Of a DNA stretch of 64,000 bases, positions 16,147 through 23,684 are shown piece after piece. A model generated the notes under the pieces. It had not been told where the DNA came from, ran no database searches, and saw only the letters and a program-made list of their open reading frames with translations. The position numbers were made by a program, and so were the translations under genes. The stretch is from Achromobacter animicus. GTDB taxonomy: Bacteria > Pseudomonadota > Gammaproteobacteria > Burkholderiales > Burkholderiaceae_B. The DNA lies in the NCBI RefSeq assembly GCF_902859585.1, contig NZ_CADIJM010000018.1, forward strand, positions 1-64,000, read 5' to 3'. Numbering within the stretch: position 1 is the first letter of the stretch; the number at the start of each line of letters is the position of its first letter.

Positions 16147-16245
16147 TCAGACGACGTAACAGCGCTGCCCGCTCAATTCGTCCGCTTCTGATGCACGCAC
16201 CTGCTTGATCCCGATCCAGACCTCGCAACGTTGCTGGTAAGTCAT
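16147..16245 (-). CDS. Small open frame coupled to the methyltransferase (32 aa)
   Basis: ATG at 16243-16245 overlaps the methyltransferase stop by ATGA and opens a 32-codon frame ending with TGA at 16147. The peptide has two cysteines and no hydrophobic segment. The exact four-base coupling is the only positive evidence; it may be a real microprotein, the decayed start of a longer gene cut by the island boundary, or chance. Confidence 0.35.
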   Translation of the reverse strand: MTYQQRCEVWIGIKQVRASEADELSGQRCYVV

Positions 16246-16862
16246 GTTTTCTCCCCAACCCGCCTGACGAACCACACCGTCGCCCCTCCACACCCGGCAT
16301 CCTCCACCACATGCCGCACCACCTCAAACCCACTCCCCCCCAACAACTCCCGATACTCCGTCCCCTCCAAACTCCCGTGATACAGCGGCCTCCCTTCAAA
16401 CTCCCCAATCGCCTCACCCAACCCCGGCCCGCTGGTAAACATCAACACCGCCCCCGGTCCAGCCAACCGCCCGAACTCCCCAAACATCCCCCGCTGATCC
16501 TCTGGCGATAGATGAAAAAAGCTATGCCAAGCGATCAACCCATCAAACGGCCCCGCAACCGGCATCTTGCGCATATCCCCAGCAATCCACTGATGCTCAG
16601 GAAACGCCACCTTCGCCCGATTCAATAACGGCACCGACGTATCCACACCCGTGATCCGGCAGCCACGCTCAATCAAATACTGAGCAATCGGCACCCCAAA
16701 CCCGCACCCAATATCCAGCACCCGCGGACTCGTCCCCGGCAGCAGCGCCAGAAACGCATCCAGCCACGCGCGCTCGATCAGCCCCCTGCCTCGCTGCAGC
16801 ACGAACGCGTCGGCATGCTCCCGATAGATCGACACCACGTCATCAGCAGGCGACTTGGACAT
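16242..16862 (-). CDS. Class I SAM-dependent methyltransferase
   Basis: A 206-residue methyltransferase with the Rossmann SAM-binding order: motif I Val-Leu-Asp-Ile-Gly-Cys-Gly-Phe-Gly (about residues 48-56), Gly-Val-Asp at the end of strand 2, Gly-Asp-Met for the adenine loop, then the post-motif strand and a C-terminal Val-Trp-Phe-Val-Arg strand. This fits the Methyltransf_11/25 type acting on a small molecule; the substrate cannot be told. ATG 16862 is preferred over the TTG two codons upstream. It is followed by the coupled 32-aa frame and marks the return to backbone composition. Confidence 0.88.
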   Translation of the reverse strand: MSKSPADDVVSIYREHADAFVLQRGRGLIERAWLDAFLALLPGTSPRVLDIGCGFGVPIAQYLIERGCRITGVDTSVPLLNRAKVAFPEHQWIAGDMRKMPVAGPFDGLIAWHSFFHLSPEDQRGMFGEFGRLAGPGAVLMFTSGPGLGEAIGEFEGRPLYHGSLEGTEYRELLGGSGFEVVRHVVEDAGCGGATVWFVRRVGEKT

Positions 16863-16913
16863 CTTCAAACTCCCGTTACGGCGACCGAAAAACCCAGCGC
16901 GTTGGCGAGCGAA

Positions 16914-17240
16914 TCAACCGCAAACGCCCGAATCCCCATGGAAGCACTCCCAAGCCTCCGACTCAATATCCTCAATCACCACCCCATCCTCACCCGCGAT
17001 GGTGAACTGCCCCTGGCTATCGCCAATACTCGCCGCCCCATCCAACCCCAGCAGCAGCGAATACATCGTGTCCCGCAGCGCCAGATCCAAAACGCCACGC
17101 ACACCCTCAAGCTGCTCTGCCGACAATCCCAACCCCCGCACCTTGGCCGTGACCGCGCTCCCGCCGTCCGCCGCCATGAACGTCTCCAACAGCTCGCCCC
17201 GCAGCGCATTCCAATTACCGACAAATTCCTTCGCGTCCAT
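16914..17240 (-). CDS. Hypothetical protein, 108 aa
   Basis: A small soluble acidic protein, mostly helical in the N-terminal 80 residues and ending in an acidic C-terminus. It has no signal peptide, membrane segment or recognised catalytic motif. A clean ATG at 17240 and backbone-like GC-rich codon use make it a credible gene. It lies about 50 bases upstream of the methyltransferase on the same strand, so the two may be co-transcribed. A strong terminator for the aminotransferase gene separates it from the gene upstream. The function is unknown. Confidence 0.72.
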   Translation of the reverse strand: MDAKEFVGNWNALRGELLETFMAADGGSAVTAKVRGLGLSAEQLEGVRGVLDLALRDTMYSLLLGLDGAASIGDSQGQFTIAGEDGVVIEDIESEAWECFHGDSGVCG

Positions 17241-17307
17241 TCGATTTCCTTAACGTGTCCCCAACCCGCGGCCGCATACCCAACCCCAACCGCGCTCCAA
17301 TCAACCC

Positions 17308-17340
17308 AAAAAAAACAAGGGCCGCATAATCGCGGCCCCT
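17308..17340 (-). terminator. Rho-independent terminator of the aminotransferase gene
   Basis: On the minus strand a GC stem (GGGCCGC paired at 17319-17325 and 17332-17338) with a 6-base AT-rich loop runs into TTG and a run of eight T (17308-17315). It lies 25 bases past the stop at 17366. Confidence 0.88.
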
Positions 17341-17365
17341 GCATTCACTACTTTCTAAAACCTCA

Positions 17366-18559
17366 TCAAGCCTTACGCACCTGCGCAATCAGCGCATCCA
17401 GTTGCTTCAGCATCGAATCAACTTCCTCAGCCGTCACATTCAGCGCGGGCATGAAGCGCAGCAAATTCGGACGCGGCGCATTCAGCAGCAGACCTTCCGG
17501 CGCCTGATTACGCGCAGCCTCGACAATCGCCGGACCATCATCACGATCCATGACCAGCGCGCGCAGCAGGCCCATGCCGCGTTCGCCCTTCATGCCGTAC
17601 TTGGCCGAGATGGCCAGCAGGCCTTCGGACAGTTGCTTGGCGCGGGCGTTGACCGCGTCCATGAAGCCCGGCGCGACCAGCGCGTCGAAGACGGCGACGC
17701 CGACGGCGGTGGTCAGGGGGTTGCCGTTGTAGGTGCCGCCTTGGTCGCCGTGCTGGAACACGCTGACTTCCTGACGGGCCAGCAGGGCGGCCAGCGGCAC
17801 GCCGCCGCCGATGCCCTTGGCCAGCGTCATGATGTCGGGGACGACGTCAAAGTGCTGGTAGGCGAACATCTTGCCGGTGCGGCCCATGCCGGTTTGCACT
17901 TCGTCGACGATCAGCAGCAGTTGGTTTTCGTCGGCCAGCTTGCGCAGGCCTTGCATGAATTCCTTGGTGGCGGGCAGCACGCCGCCTTCGCCTTGGACGG
18001 GTTCCAGCATGATGGCGACGGTCTTGTCGTCGATCAGCTTGCGCACGGATTCCAGGTCGTTCAGTTCGGCCTTGGGGAAGCCTTCGACCTGCGGGGCGAA
18101 CATCTTGTCCCAGCCCGGCTTGCCCGAGGCGGACATGGTGGCCAGGGTGCGGCCGTGGAAGCCGTGGTTCATGGTGATGATCTTGTAGGCGCCGTTCTTC
18201 TTGACCTGGCCCCACTTGCGCGCCAGCTTGATGGCGCCTTCGTTGGCTTCGCCGCCGCTGTTGGCGAAGAAGACACGGTCGAAGTCGGACGCGCCGGTCA
18301 GGCGCTGGGCCAGCTCGATCGAGGGGATGTTGTAGAACGCCGGCGACGGGTTCATCAGCTTTTGCGACTGTTCGACCAGCGCGCGCTGCATTTCGGGCGC
18401 GGAGTGGCCCAGGGTGTTCACCGCCCAGCCCTGCACGAAGTCCAGATATCGCTTGCCCGCGTGATCCTCCAGCCAGGATCCCTTGCCGCTGACGAACACG
18501 AGGTCCGGGCGGGAGGTGATCTCCATGAGGGTGTTGACGTTGAACTGGCTGAATTCCAT
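17366..18559 (-). CDS. argD: Acetylornithine aminotransferase (class III PLP)
   Basis: A 397-residue class III aminotransferase of the usual length. It contains Asn-Ser-Gly-Gly-Glu-Ala-Asn-Glu (cofactor phosphate site), Asn-His-Gly-Phe-His-Gly-Arg-Thr, the Asp-Glu-Val-Gln-Thr-Gly-Met-Gly-Arg-Thr-Gly block, and Leu-Ala-Lys-Gly-Ile-Gly-Gly-Gly with the Schiff-base lysine. It is expected to make N-acetylornithine in arginine synthesis. Paralogues using ornithine, GABA or succinylornithine look similar, so substrate assignment is probable rather than certain. ATG 18559 is preferred to the longer open frame, whose extra 29 residues are not family-like. It is a single gene with its own terminator. 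Confidence 0.87.
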   Translation of the reverse strand: MEFSQFNVNTLMEITSRPDLVFVSGKGSWLEDHAGKRYLDFVQGWAVNTLGHSAPEMQRALVEQSQKLMNPSPAFYNIPSIELAQRLTGASDFDRVFFANSGGEANEGAIKLARKWGQVKKNGAYKIITMNHGFHGRTLATMSASGKPGWDKMFAPQVEGFPKAELNDLESVRKLIDDKTVAIMLEPVQGEGGVLPATKEFMQGLRKLADENQLLLIVDEVQTGMGRTGKMFAYQHFDVVPDIMTLAKGIGGGVPLAALLARQEVSVFQHGDQGGTYNGNPLTTAVGVAVFDALVAPGFMDAVNARAKQLSEGLLAISAKYGMKGERGMGLLRALVMDRDDGPAIVEAARNQAPEGLLLNAPRPNLLRFMPALNVTAEEVDSMLKQLDALIAQVRKA

Positions 18560-18787
18560 GGCGGTTCCTGCGGGATGTAAGGACAGGGGATGAAGGGAAT
18601 TTCGGGGAACTTCCCCGGGGGAAGCGCGAAAAGGCAAATGTAGCACCGACGGGGGGATGCTATCGTGACGCTACCCCTCCGATCTGCCCCGGGCCGGCCT
18701 CACAAGGGCTGCCAGCGCGGGCGCTCTATTTTATGCAGGCGATGCGCCCCTCGCGCGCCGTCCGCCGTCGCTTTTTACTGACCAATC

Positions 18788-19753
18788 ATGAAACGTATTC
18801 TTTCCAGTCTTGCCGCCGGCCTGGCGTTGGCCGCCGCCATGACGCCCGCCCATGCGGAATTTCCCGACCGTCCCATCCGCCTGATCGTGCCGTTCCCGCC
18901 GGGGCAGGCGACCGACATCTTTGCCCGTGCGCTGGCTGAAAAGCTGGGCGCGGCGGTCAAGCAGCCGATCGTGGTGGAGAACCGCGCGGGCGCGGGCAGC
19001 AATATCGGCATGGAGCAGGCCACGCGCGCAGCGCCGGACGGCTACACGCTGGTGATCGCGGGCAGCGCGGCGGCGGTGAACCAGACGCTGTACAAGACCA
19101 TCAATTACAGCCTGACGAAGGACTTTGCGCCGGTGTCGGGTGTGTTCTCGGTGCCGCTGATGTTCCTGGCGACGCCGGCGTCGGGGATTACGTCGCTGCA
19201 GCAACTGGTGACGCAGGCGCGTGCGAATCCGGGCGAGCTGGCGTATGCCAGCGCCGGAATTGGCGGCACGCAGCATTTGTCGGCCGAGATGTTCAAGGCG
19301 GCGGCGGATATTGATATTCGCCATATTCCGTACAAGGGCAGCGGTCCGGCGCAGGCGGATTTTCTGGGGCATCAGGTGCCGCTGATGGTGGACTCGGTAA
19401 CGGCGGGTTTGCCGCACGTGCAGAGCAAGAAGGCGGTAGCGCTGGCGGTGACGACGGCCAAGCGGTTGCCGCAGTTGCCTAACGTGCCGACGGTGGCCGA
19501 GTCGGGTTATCCGGGGTTTGAGGCGATCGGCTGGGCGGCGGTGTTGGCGCCGAAGGGGACGCCTGCGGAGATAACCAATGCGCTTAGCAAGCAGATCGGG
19601 CAGGTGTTGAATACGCCGGAGATGCAGAAGTTCTTCCGGGATCGCGGTGCGGAACCGATGCCGCTGACGCCTGAGGCGACCGGGACGTTTATCGCCTCGG
19701 AAGTGGAGAAGTGGGGCAAGGCGGTCAAGCAGTCGGGCGCACAGGTGGATTGA
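18788..19753 (+). CDS. Bug-family tripartite tricarboxylate transporter solute receptor
   Basis: A 321-residue periplasmic binding protein. It has a cleavable signal peptide (Ala-His-Ala cut near residue 23), then [15 protein letters not shown], the hallmark of the Bordetella uptake gene family, and Glu-Asn-Arg-Ala-Gly-Ala-Gly. Members bind carboxylates such as tricarboxylates, nicotinate or aspartate for TctAB-type transporters or signalling. No tctA or tctB gene is nearby, which is usual for these expanded orphan receptors in Alcaligenaceae. A strong terminator follows. The ligand is unknown. Confidence 0.93.
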   Translation: MKRILSSLAAGLALAAAMTPAHAEFPDRPIRLIVPFPPGQATDIFARALAEKLGAAVKQPIVVENRAGAGSNIGMEQATRAAPDGYTLVIAGSAAAVNQTLYKTINYSLTKDFAPVSGVFSVPLMFLATPASGITSLQQLVTQARANPGELAYASAGIGGTQHLSAEMFKAAADIDIRHIPYKGSGPAQADFLGHQVPLMVDSVTAGLPHVQSKKAVALAVTTAKRLPQLPNVPTVAESGYPGFEAIGWAAVLAPKGTPAEITNALSKQIGQVLNTPEMQKFFRDRGAEPMPLTPEATGTFIASEVEKWGKAVKQSGAQVD

Positions 19754-19780
19754 GCGCGGGTTGCGATTGATGTTGTTGGA

Positions 19781-19810
19781 AGCCGTCCCTGGATAGGGGC
19801 GGCTTTTTTT
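19781..19810 (+). terminator. Rho-independent terminator of the Bug receptor gene
   Basis: AGCCGTCCC (19781-19789) pairs with GGGGCGGCT (19796-19804, one G-U) across a 6-base loop, followed by a run of T. Confidence 0.88.
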
Positions 19811-19882
19811 GTTGGGGGGTATTGGGACGCTTGGCGGGGGTTGGACACCGCGGTTCTTGTGTGGGTGGGCGGCATCTTGCCA

Positions 19883-19895
19883 GGTGTCAGACACC
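19883..19895. repeat. GGTGTCAGACACC palindrome, copy 1
   Basis: A 13-base near-perfect palindrome. It is the first of four copies in the 520-base spacer between the Bug receptor and the amino-acid ABC operon. Confidence 0.8.
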
Positions 19896-19933
19896 CGTGT
19901 GGGGGCAGCTTGAGCCTGCCGATTTGCTTATGG

Positions 19934-19946
19934 GGTGTCAGACACC
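19934..19946. repeat. GGTGTCAGACACC palindrome, copy 2
   Basis: Identical to copy 1. It is followed by a half-site echo, AGACACCTTCCTGCT, repeated twice at 19940-19975. Confidence 0.8.
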
Positions 19947-19991
19947 TTCCTGCTAAGCAGACACCTTCCTGCTGAGACACTCCGCTTGGCA

Positions 19992-20004
19992 GGTGTCTGA
20001 CACC
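19992..20004. repeat. GGTGTCTGACACC palindrome, copy 3
   Basis: Same element with the central base changed (reverse-complement orientation of the others). Confidence 0.8.
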
Positions 20005-20041
20005 CAGTGAGACGGCCTTGAGTCTGCCGCCGCGCTTGCCG

Positions 20042-20054
20042 GGTGTCAGACACC
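20042..20054. repeat. GGTGTCAGACACC palindrome, copy 4
   Basis: Identical to copies 1 and 2. The copies are spaced about 50-58 bases apart and separated by related GC-rich text (TTGAGCCTGCCG / TTGAGTCTGCCG). Confidence 0.8.
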
Positions 20055-20275
20055 GGTTTTCGAATAGCCCCACGTGGCCGGCGCGATCCAAACCAGTGCC
20101 GCCGCGCCCGCCGACGGCGCATCAGGCGCACCAGAACGGGGCAAAACACGCACCGACCCCGCCGCTTCCCCGCGCAGCTGGCATGGCACAGAACTTGCAT
20201 CTCCTCGCTTTGTATACCGACTTGGTGTGCAACGCATTGACCCGGCCGGGCAGTGCGGGCCCTGGAGAGTTCCTC

Positions 20276-21058
20276 ATGAAACGCAGATCCCTGTTGCTGT
20301 CCCTTTGCGCCGCCGCCACCCTGCTGGCCGCCCCTGTGTCGCACGCCGACGCGCTGGACGATATCGTCAAGGCGGGCGTCATCAAGATCGCCGTGCCGCA
20401 GGACTTTCCGCCGTTCGGGTCGGTGGGCTCGGACATGAAGCCGCTGGGCTATGACATCGACACGGCACAGCTCATCGCCAAGCAACTGGGCGTGAAGCTG
20501 GAACTGGTGCCGGTCACTAGCGCCAACCGCGTGCCTTACCTTCAGACGAAGAAGGTGGATCTGGTGATCTCCAGCATGGGCAAGAATGCCGAGCGCGAGA
20601 AGGCCATCGATTTTTCTGAAGCGTACGCGCCGTTTTTCAACGGCGTGTTCGGCCCGGCGGACCTGAAGGTCTCGTCCGCCGCGGATCTGGCCGGCAAGAC
20701 CATCGGCGTGACGCGCGGCGCGGTGGAAGACATCGAGCTGACCAAGATTGCGCCCGAGTCCGCCACGGTCAAACGTTATGAGGACAACAACGGCACGATC
20801 ACGGCCTTCCTGTCGGGCCAGGTGCCGATGATCGCGACGGGCAACGTGGTGGCCGCGGCGATCCTGGCGCGCAATCCGCCCAAGAAGCCCGAAACGAAAT
20901 TCCTGATCAAGAACTCGCCTTGCTACATCGGCCTGAACAAGGACGAACCGAAGCTGCGCGCCCGCGTGAACGACATTCTGGCGGCCGCCAAGCAGGATGG
21001 CTCGCTGTCGGCGATTTCGCAGAAATGGCTGGGCGCCGCATTGCCCAAGGATCTGTAG
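20276..21058 (+). CDS. Amino-acid ABC transporter substrate-binding protein
   Basis: A 260-residue periplasmic receptor of the polar amino-acid family. A signal peptide is cut near Ser-His-Ala-Asp. The SBP_bac_3 fold follows with Val-Pro-Gln-Asp-Phe-Pro-Pro-Phe-Gly, Gly-Tyr-Asp-Ile-Asp and a Lys-Tyr/Lys-Trp-Leu-Gly C-terminal helix. ATG 20276 is chosen because GGAGAG lies 8 bases upstream and it begins a clean signal peptide. It is first in a four-gene operon with two permeases and an ATPase. The ligand, probably a glutamate/glutamine- or arginine-like amino acid, cannot be fixed by eye. Confidence 0.92.
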   Translation: MKRRSLLLSLCAAATLLAAPVSHADALDDIVKAGVIKIAVPQDFPPFGSVGSDMKPLGYDIDTAQLIAKQLGVKLELVPVTSANRVPYLQTKKVDLVISSMGKNAEREKAIDFSEAYAPFFNGVFGPADLKVSSAADLAGKTIGVTRGAVEDIELTKIAPESATVKRYEDNNGTITAFLSGQVPMIATGNVVAAAILARNPPKKPETKFLIKNSPCYIGLNKDEPKLRARVNDILAAAKQDGSLSAISQKWLGAALPKDL

Positions 21059-21075
21059 CCTGAGCGGCGGCCGTC

Positions 21076-21744
21076 ATGGCTTACGAGTACGACTTCGCCT
21101 CGGTGTTCGAGTACACGCCGGTGCTGCTCAAGGGCATCGGCGTGACGATCGAACTGATTGCGTTCGGCGCGGTGGCGGGCGTGGCGATCGGCATCGCGTG
21201 CGCGTGGGTGCGCACGCAGGGGCCGGCGTGGCTGCGCGCGCCGGTCACCGCGTATGTCGAGCTGATCCGGAACACGCCGTTTCTGATCCAGCTGTTTTTT
21301 GTGTTCTTTGGCCTGCCGTCGCTGGGCATCCAGCTTGGGGAGATGCAGGCGGCGTGCCTGGCGATGGCGTTGAACCTGGGCGCCTACAGCACCGAGATCA
21401 TCCGCGCCGGCATCGACGCCACACCGCGCGGACAGTATGAGGCGGGCGCGAGCCTTGCGCTGTCGCGGCTGCAGGTGTTCCGGCACATCGTGCTGATGCC
21501 CGCGCTGATGCGGATCTGGCCGGCGCTGTCGTCGCAGATCGTGATCGTGATGCTGGGATCGGCGGTGTGCTCGCAGATCGCGGCGGAGGACCTGACGTTT
21601 GCCGCGAACTTCATCCAGTCGCGCAATTTCCGGGCGTTCGAGGTGTATCTCGTGACGACCGGCATCTATCTGGCGCTGGCGGTGCTGCTGCGGCAGATCC
21701 TGCGCATGACCGGGCGGCGGCTGTTCCGCAAGGCGGCACGATGA
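21076..21744 (+). CDS. Amino-acid ABC transporter permease (HisM/GlnP type), first subunit
   Basis: A 222-residue inner-membrane protein with about five helices. It carries the family's coupling loop (Glu-Ala-Gly-Ala-Ser-Leu-Ala-Leu, ~residue 120) that docks the ATPase, and an N-terminal Gly-Ile-Gly-Val-Thr-Ile segment typical of the HisMQ class. It sits 17 bases after the binding protein and overlaps the second permease by four bases (ATGA), so the two should be made in equal amount and form a heterodimeric channel. Confidence 0.92.
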   Translation: MAYEYDFASVFEYTPVLLKGIGVTIELIAFGAVAGVAIGIACAWVRTQGPAWLRAPVTAYVELIRNTPFLIQLFFVFFGLPSLGIQLGEMQAACLAMALNLGAYSTEIIRAGIDATPRGQYEAGASLALSRLQVFRHIVLMPALMRIWPALSSQIVIVMLGSAVCSQIAAEDLTFAANFIQSRNFRAFEVYLVTTGIYLALAVLLRQILRMTGRRLFRKAAR

Positions 21745-22397
21745 TCGAATTTTCCACCTGGGACATCGTGCGCAACCTGCTGCTGGCGGCGCGCTGGACG
21801 ATCATCCTGTCTCTTGCAGCCTTTGCGGGCGGGGCGCTGATGGGCGTGCTGGCGCTGATGATGCGCACTTCGCGCGTGGCCGCGATGCGGCGCATCAGTT
21901 GGGCGTACATCGAACTATTCCAGGGTACGCCGCTGCTGATGCAGCTGTTCCTGGCGTTCTTCGGCCTGTCGCTGATCGGCGTGGAGGTGCCGCCGTGGCT
22001 GGCCGCGGGCGCGGCGCTGACGTTGTGGGCGGGCGCGTTTCTGGCCGAGATCTGGCGTGGCTGCGTGGAGGCCATACCGAAGGGACAGTGGGAAGCGTCG
22101 GCCAGCCTGGCGCTGGGCTACGTACAGCAGATGCGGTATGTGGTGCTGCCGCAGGCGTTGCGCATTGCAGTGGCGCCGACCGTGGGCTTTGCGGTGCAGA
22201 TCGTCAAGAGCACGGCGCTGACGTCCATCATCGGTTTCACGGAACTGTCGAAGGCGGCCACGGTGATCACCAACGCCACCTTCAGTCCCTTCACCGTCTA
22301 TGCCTGCGCGGCGCTGATCTATTTCGCGCTGTGCTGGCCCCTGTCGCGCCTCAGCCTCCGGCTGGAAAGGAAGTTGCATGCCCCTCATCGCCCTTGA
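21741..22397 (+). CDS. Amino-acid ABC transporter permease, second subunit
   Basis: A 218-residue permease with the same architecture as its neighbour: Glu-Leu-Phe-Gln-Gly-Thr-Pro-Leu-Leu in helix 2 and Glu-Ala-Ser-Ala-Ser-Leu-Ala-Leu-Gly in the coupling loop. ATG 21741 overlaps the first permease's stop; the much longer open frame upstream is only a shadow of that gene. Its 3' end overlaps the ATPase gene by 20 bases. Confidence 0.92.
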   Translation: MIEFSTWDIVRNLLLAARWTIILSLAAFAGGALMGVLALMMRTSRVAAMRRISWAYIELFQGTPLLMQLFLAFFGLSLIGVEVPPWLAAGAALTLWAGAFLAEIWRGCVEAIPKGQWEASASLALGYVQQMRYVVLPQALRIAVAPTVGFAVQIVKSTALTSIIGFTELSKAATVITNATFSPFTVYACAALIYFALCWPLSRLSLRLERKLHAPHRP

Positions 22398-23121
22398 AGA
22401 CGTCCGCAAGCGGTTTGGCGACAACGAAGTGCTGAAAGGCGTGACGCTGCGCGTCGATCCTGGCGAGGTGATTGCCATCATCGGCAAGAGCGGCTCGGGC
22501 AAGAGCACGCTGCTGCGCTGCATCAACGGGTTGGAGCAGATCGACGGCGGCGCGATCATGGTGGCCGATGCGCAATTGGGCGACGATGAGCTGCGGCTGC
22601 GTGCGCTGCGGCTGAAGGTGGGCATGATCTTTCAGCAGTTCAACCTGTTTCCGCACCTGACCGTGGGGCGCAACGTGATGTTGTCGCCCATGGTGGCCAA
22701 GCGTGTGCCCGAGCGCGAGGCCGAGGACATGGCGCGCGCCATGCTGACCCGGGTGGGACTGGCGCACAAGTTCGACGCGTGGCCCGACGAATTATCGGGC
22801 GGACAGCAGCAGCGGGTGGCGATTGCGCGCGCGCTGGCGATGCAGCCGCTGGCGCTCCTGTGCGACGAGATCACGTCGGCGCTGGATCCGGAGCTGGTCA
22901 ACGAAGTGCTGGCGGTGGTGCGGGAATTGGCCGCCGACGGGATGACGCTGTTGATGGTGACGCATGAGATGCGTTTTGCGCGGGAGGTCTGCGACCGGGT
23001 GGTGTTCATGCACCAGGGCCGGGTCCACGAGATCGGACCGCCGGACGAGCTCTTTACCGCGCCGGCCACGCCAGAGCTGCGGCAATTTTTAGGGATGACA
23101 GATCTGGCGGCCGACCGGTAA
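22378..23121 (+). CDS. Amino-acid ABC transporter ATP-binding protein (GlnQ type)
   Basis: A 247-residue ATPase of normal length. It has Walker A Gly-Lys-Ser-Gly-Ser-Gly-Lys-Ser-Thr, the Q-loop Phe-Gln-Gln-Phe-Asn, signature Leu-Ser-Gly-Gly-Gln-Gln-Gln-Arg, and Walker B ending Leu-Leu-Cys-Asp-Glu-Ile-Thr, where Asp-Glu-Pro is usual (here Asp-Glu-Ile, a mild variant). The switch histidine is in Val-Thr-His-Glu-Met. It powers the upstream permease pair. The gene starts inside the end of the second permease gene, so translation is coupled. Confidence 0.93.
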   Translation: MPLIALEDVRKRFGDNEVLKGVTLRVDPGEVIAIIGKSGSGKSTLLRCINGLEQIDGGAIMVADAQLGDDELRLRALRLKVGMIFQQFNLFPHLTVGRNVMLSPMVAKRVPEREAEDMARAMLTRVGLAHKFDAWPDELSGGQQQRVAIARALAMQPLALLCDEITSALDPELVNEVLAVVRELAADGMTLLMVTHEMRFAREVCDRVVFMHQGRVHEIGPPDELFTAPATPELRQFLGMTDLAADR

Positions 23122-23256
23122 AAATGCACCACCTGACCCGGTGCATGCGCCTCTATCGCGGGTTGGGCGCGGTTCCTATATTGGGGTTGTCCGCAGCCGA
23201 TTTGTAGTTTTTCTCCGGCGCGGTTTCACGCAACCTGAGCGATAAGGAGCGATGAC

Positions 23257-23439
23257 ATGGATAAGGACCGCATCAAGGGCGCCGTCAAGGAAGTGAAGGG
23301 CGCCGTGAAGGAAACGGCCGGCAAGGTGACCGGCAGCACCAAGACCGAGGCAGAAGGGAAAATCGAGAAAACCGAGGGCAAAGTGCAGCGCAATGTGGGC
23401 GAGGCCAAGGATCAGGCACGGGACTTGCTGGACAAGTAA
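23257..23439 (+). CDS. CsbD-family stress protein
   Basis: A 60-residue, very hydrophilic Lys/Glu/Gly-rich protein with the Asp-Arg-Ile-Lys-Gly opening and repeated Lys-x-x-Gly-Lys-Val units of the CsbD family. These general-stress proteins are abundant and probably intrinsically disordered; their molecular role is not established. A good AAGGAG site lies 8 bases upstream. The entericidin gene follows within 60 bases on the same strand, a pairing that suggests co-expression under envelope or stationary-phase stress. Confidence 0.93.
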   Translation: MDKDRIKGAVKEVKGAVKETAGKVTGSTKTEAEGKIEKTEGKVQRNVGEAKDQARDLLDK

Positions 23440-23498
23440 TCGCGGCTGCCAATTGGCATGACCCGCAACGTCCAACGAAACGCCCGAAGGAGAAGAAA

Positions 23499-23627
23499 AT
23501 GACCCACCGTATTTGGCTTGCGATGCTGCTTGCGATCTCCGCCGTGACCGCCGGCTGCAACACGATGGAAGGTGCCGGTAAGGACATCGAACGTGGCGGG
23601 GAGAAGATCCAGAACCAGGCCAAGTAG
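23499..23627 (+). CDS. Entericidin A/B-family lipoprotein
   Basis: A 42-residue lipoprotein. A signal peptide with lipobox Thr-Ala-Gly-Cys (cysteine at residue 19) is followed by a short mature peptide with Asn-Thr-Met-Glu-Gly-Ala-Gly-Lys-Asp-Ile-Glu, matching the entericidin family. Entericidins are small membrane-active lipoproteins linked to stationary-phase bacteriolysis. GAAGGAG just upstream supports the ATG. A strong terminator follows. The toxin-antidote pair of enterobacteria is not present; only one member is seen. Confidence 0.9.
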   Translation: MTHRIWLAMLLAISAVTAGCNTMEGAGKDIERGGEKIQNQAK

Positions 23628-23649
23628 GGGCTGGCTGCCTGCATCGAAG

Positions 23650-23682
23650 GGTCGGCGCGTTGACGGCGCGCCGGCCTTTTTT
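23650..23682 (+). terminator. Rho-independent terminator of csbD/entericidin unit
   Basis: A 10-bp GC stem (23650-23659 with 23667-23676, one G-U) is followed by six T. It lies immediately before the end of the convergent aldolase gene. Confidence 0.85.
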
Positions 23683-23684
23683 CG

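Noticed and set aside
19883-20054. CRISPR array
   Set aside because: The repeats are only 13 bp palindromes, spacers share related text and no cas gene is present.
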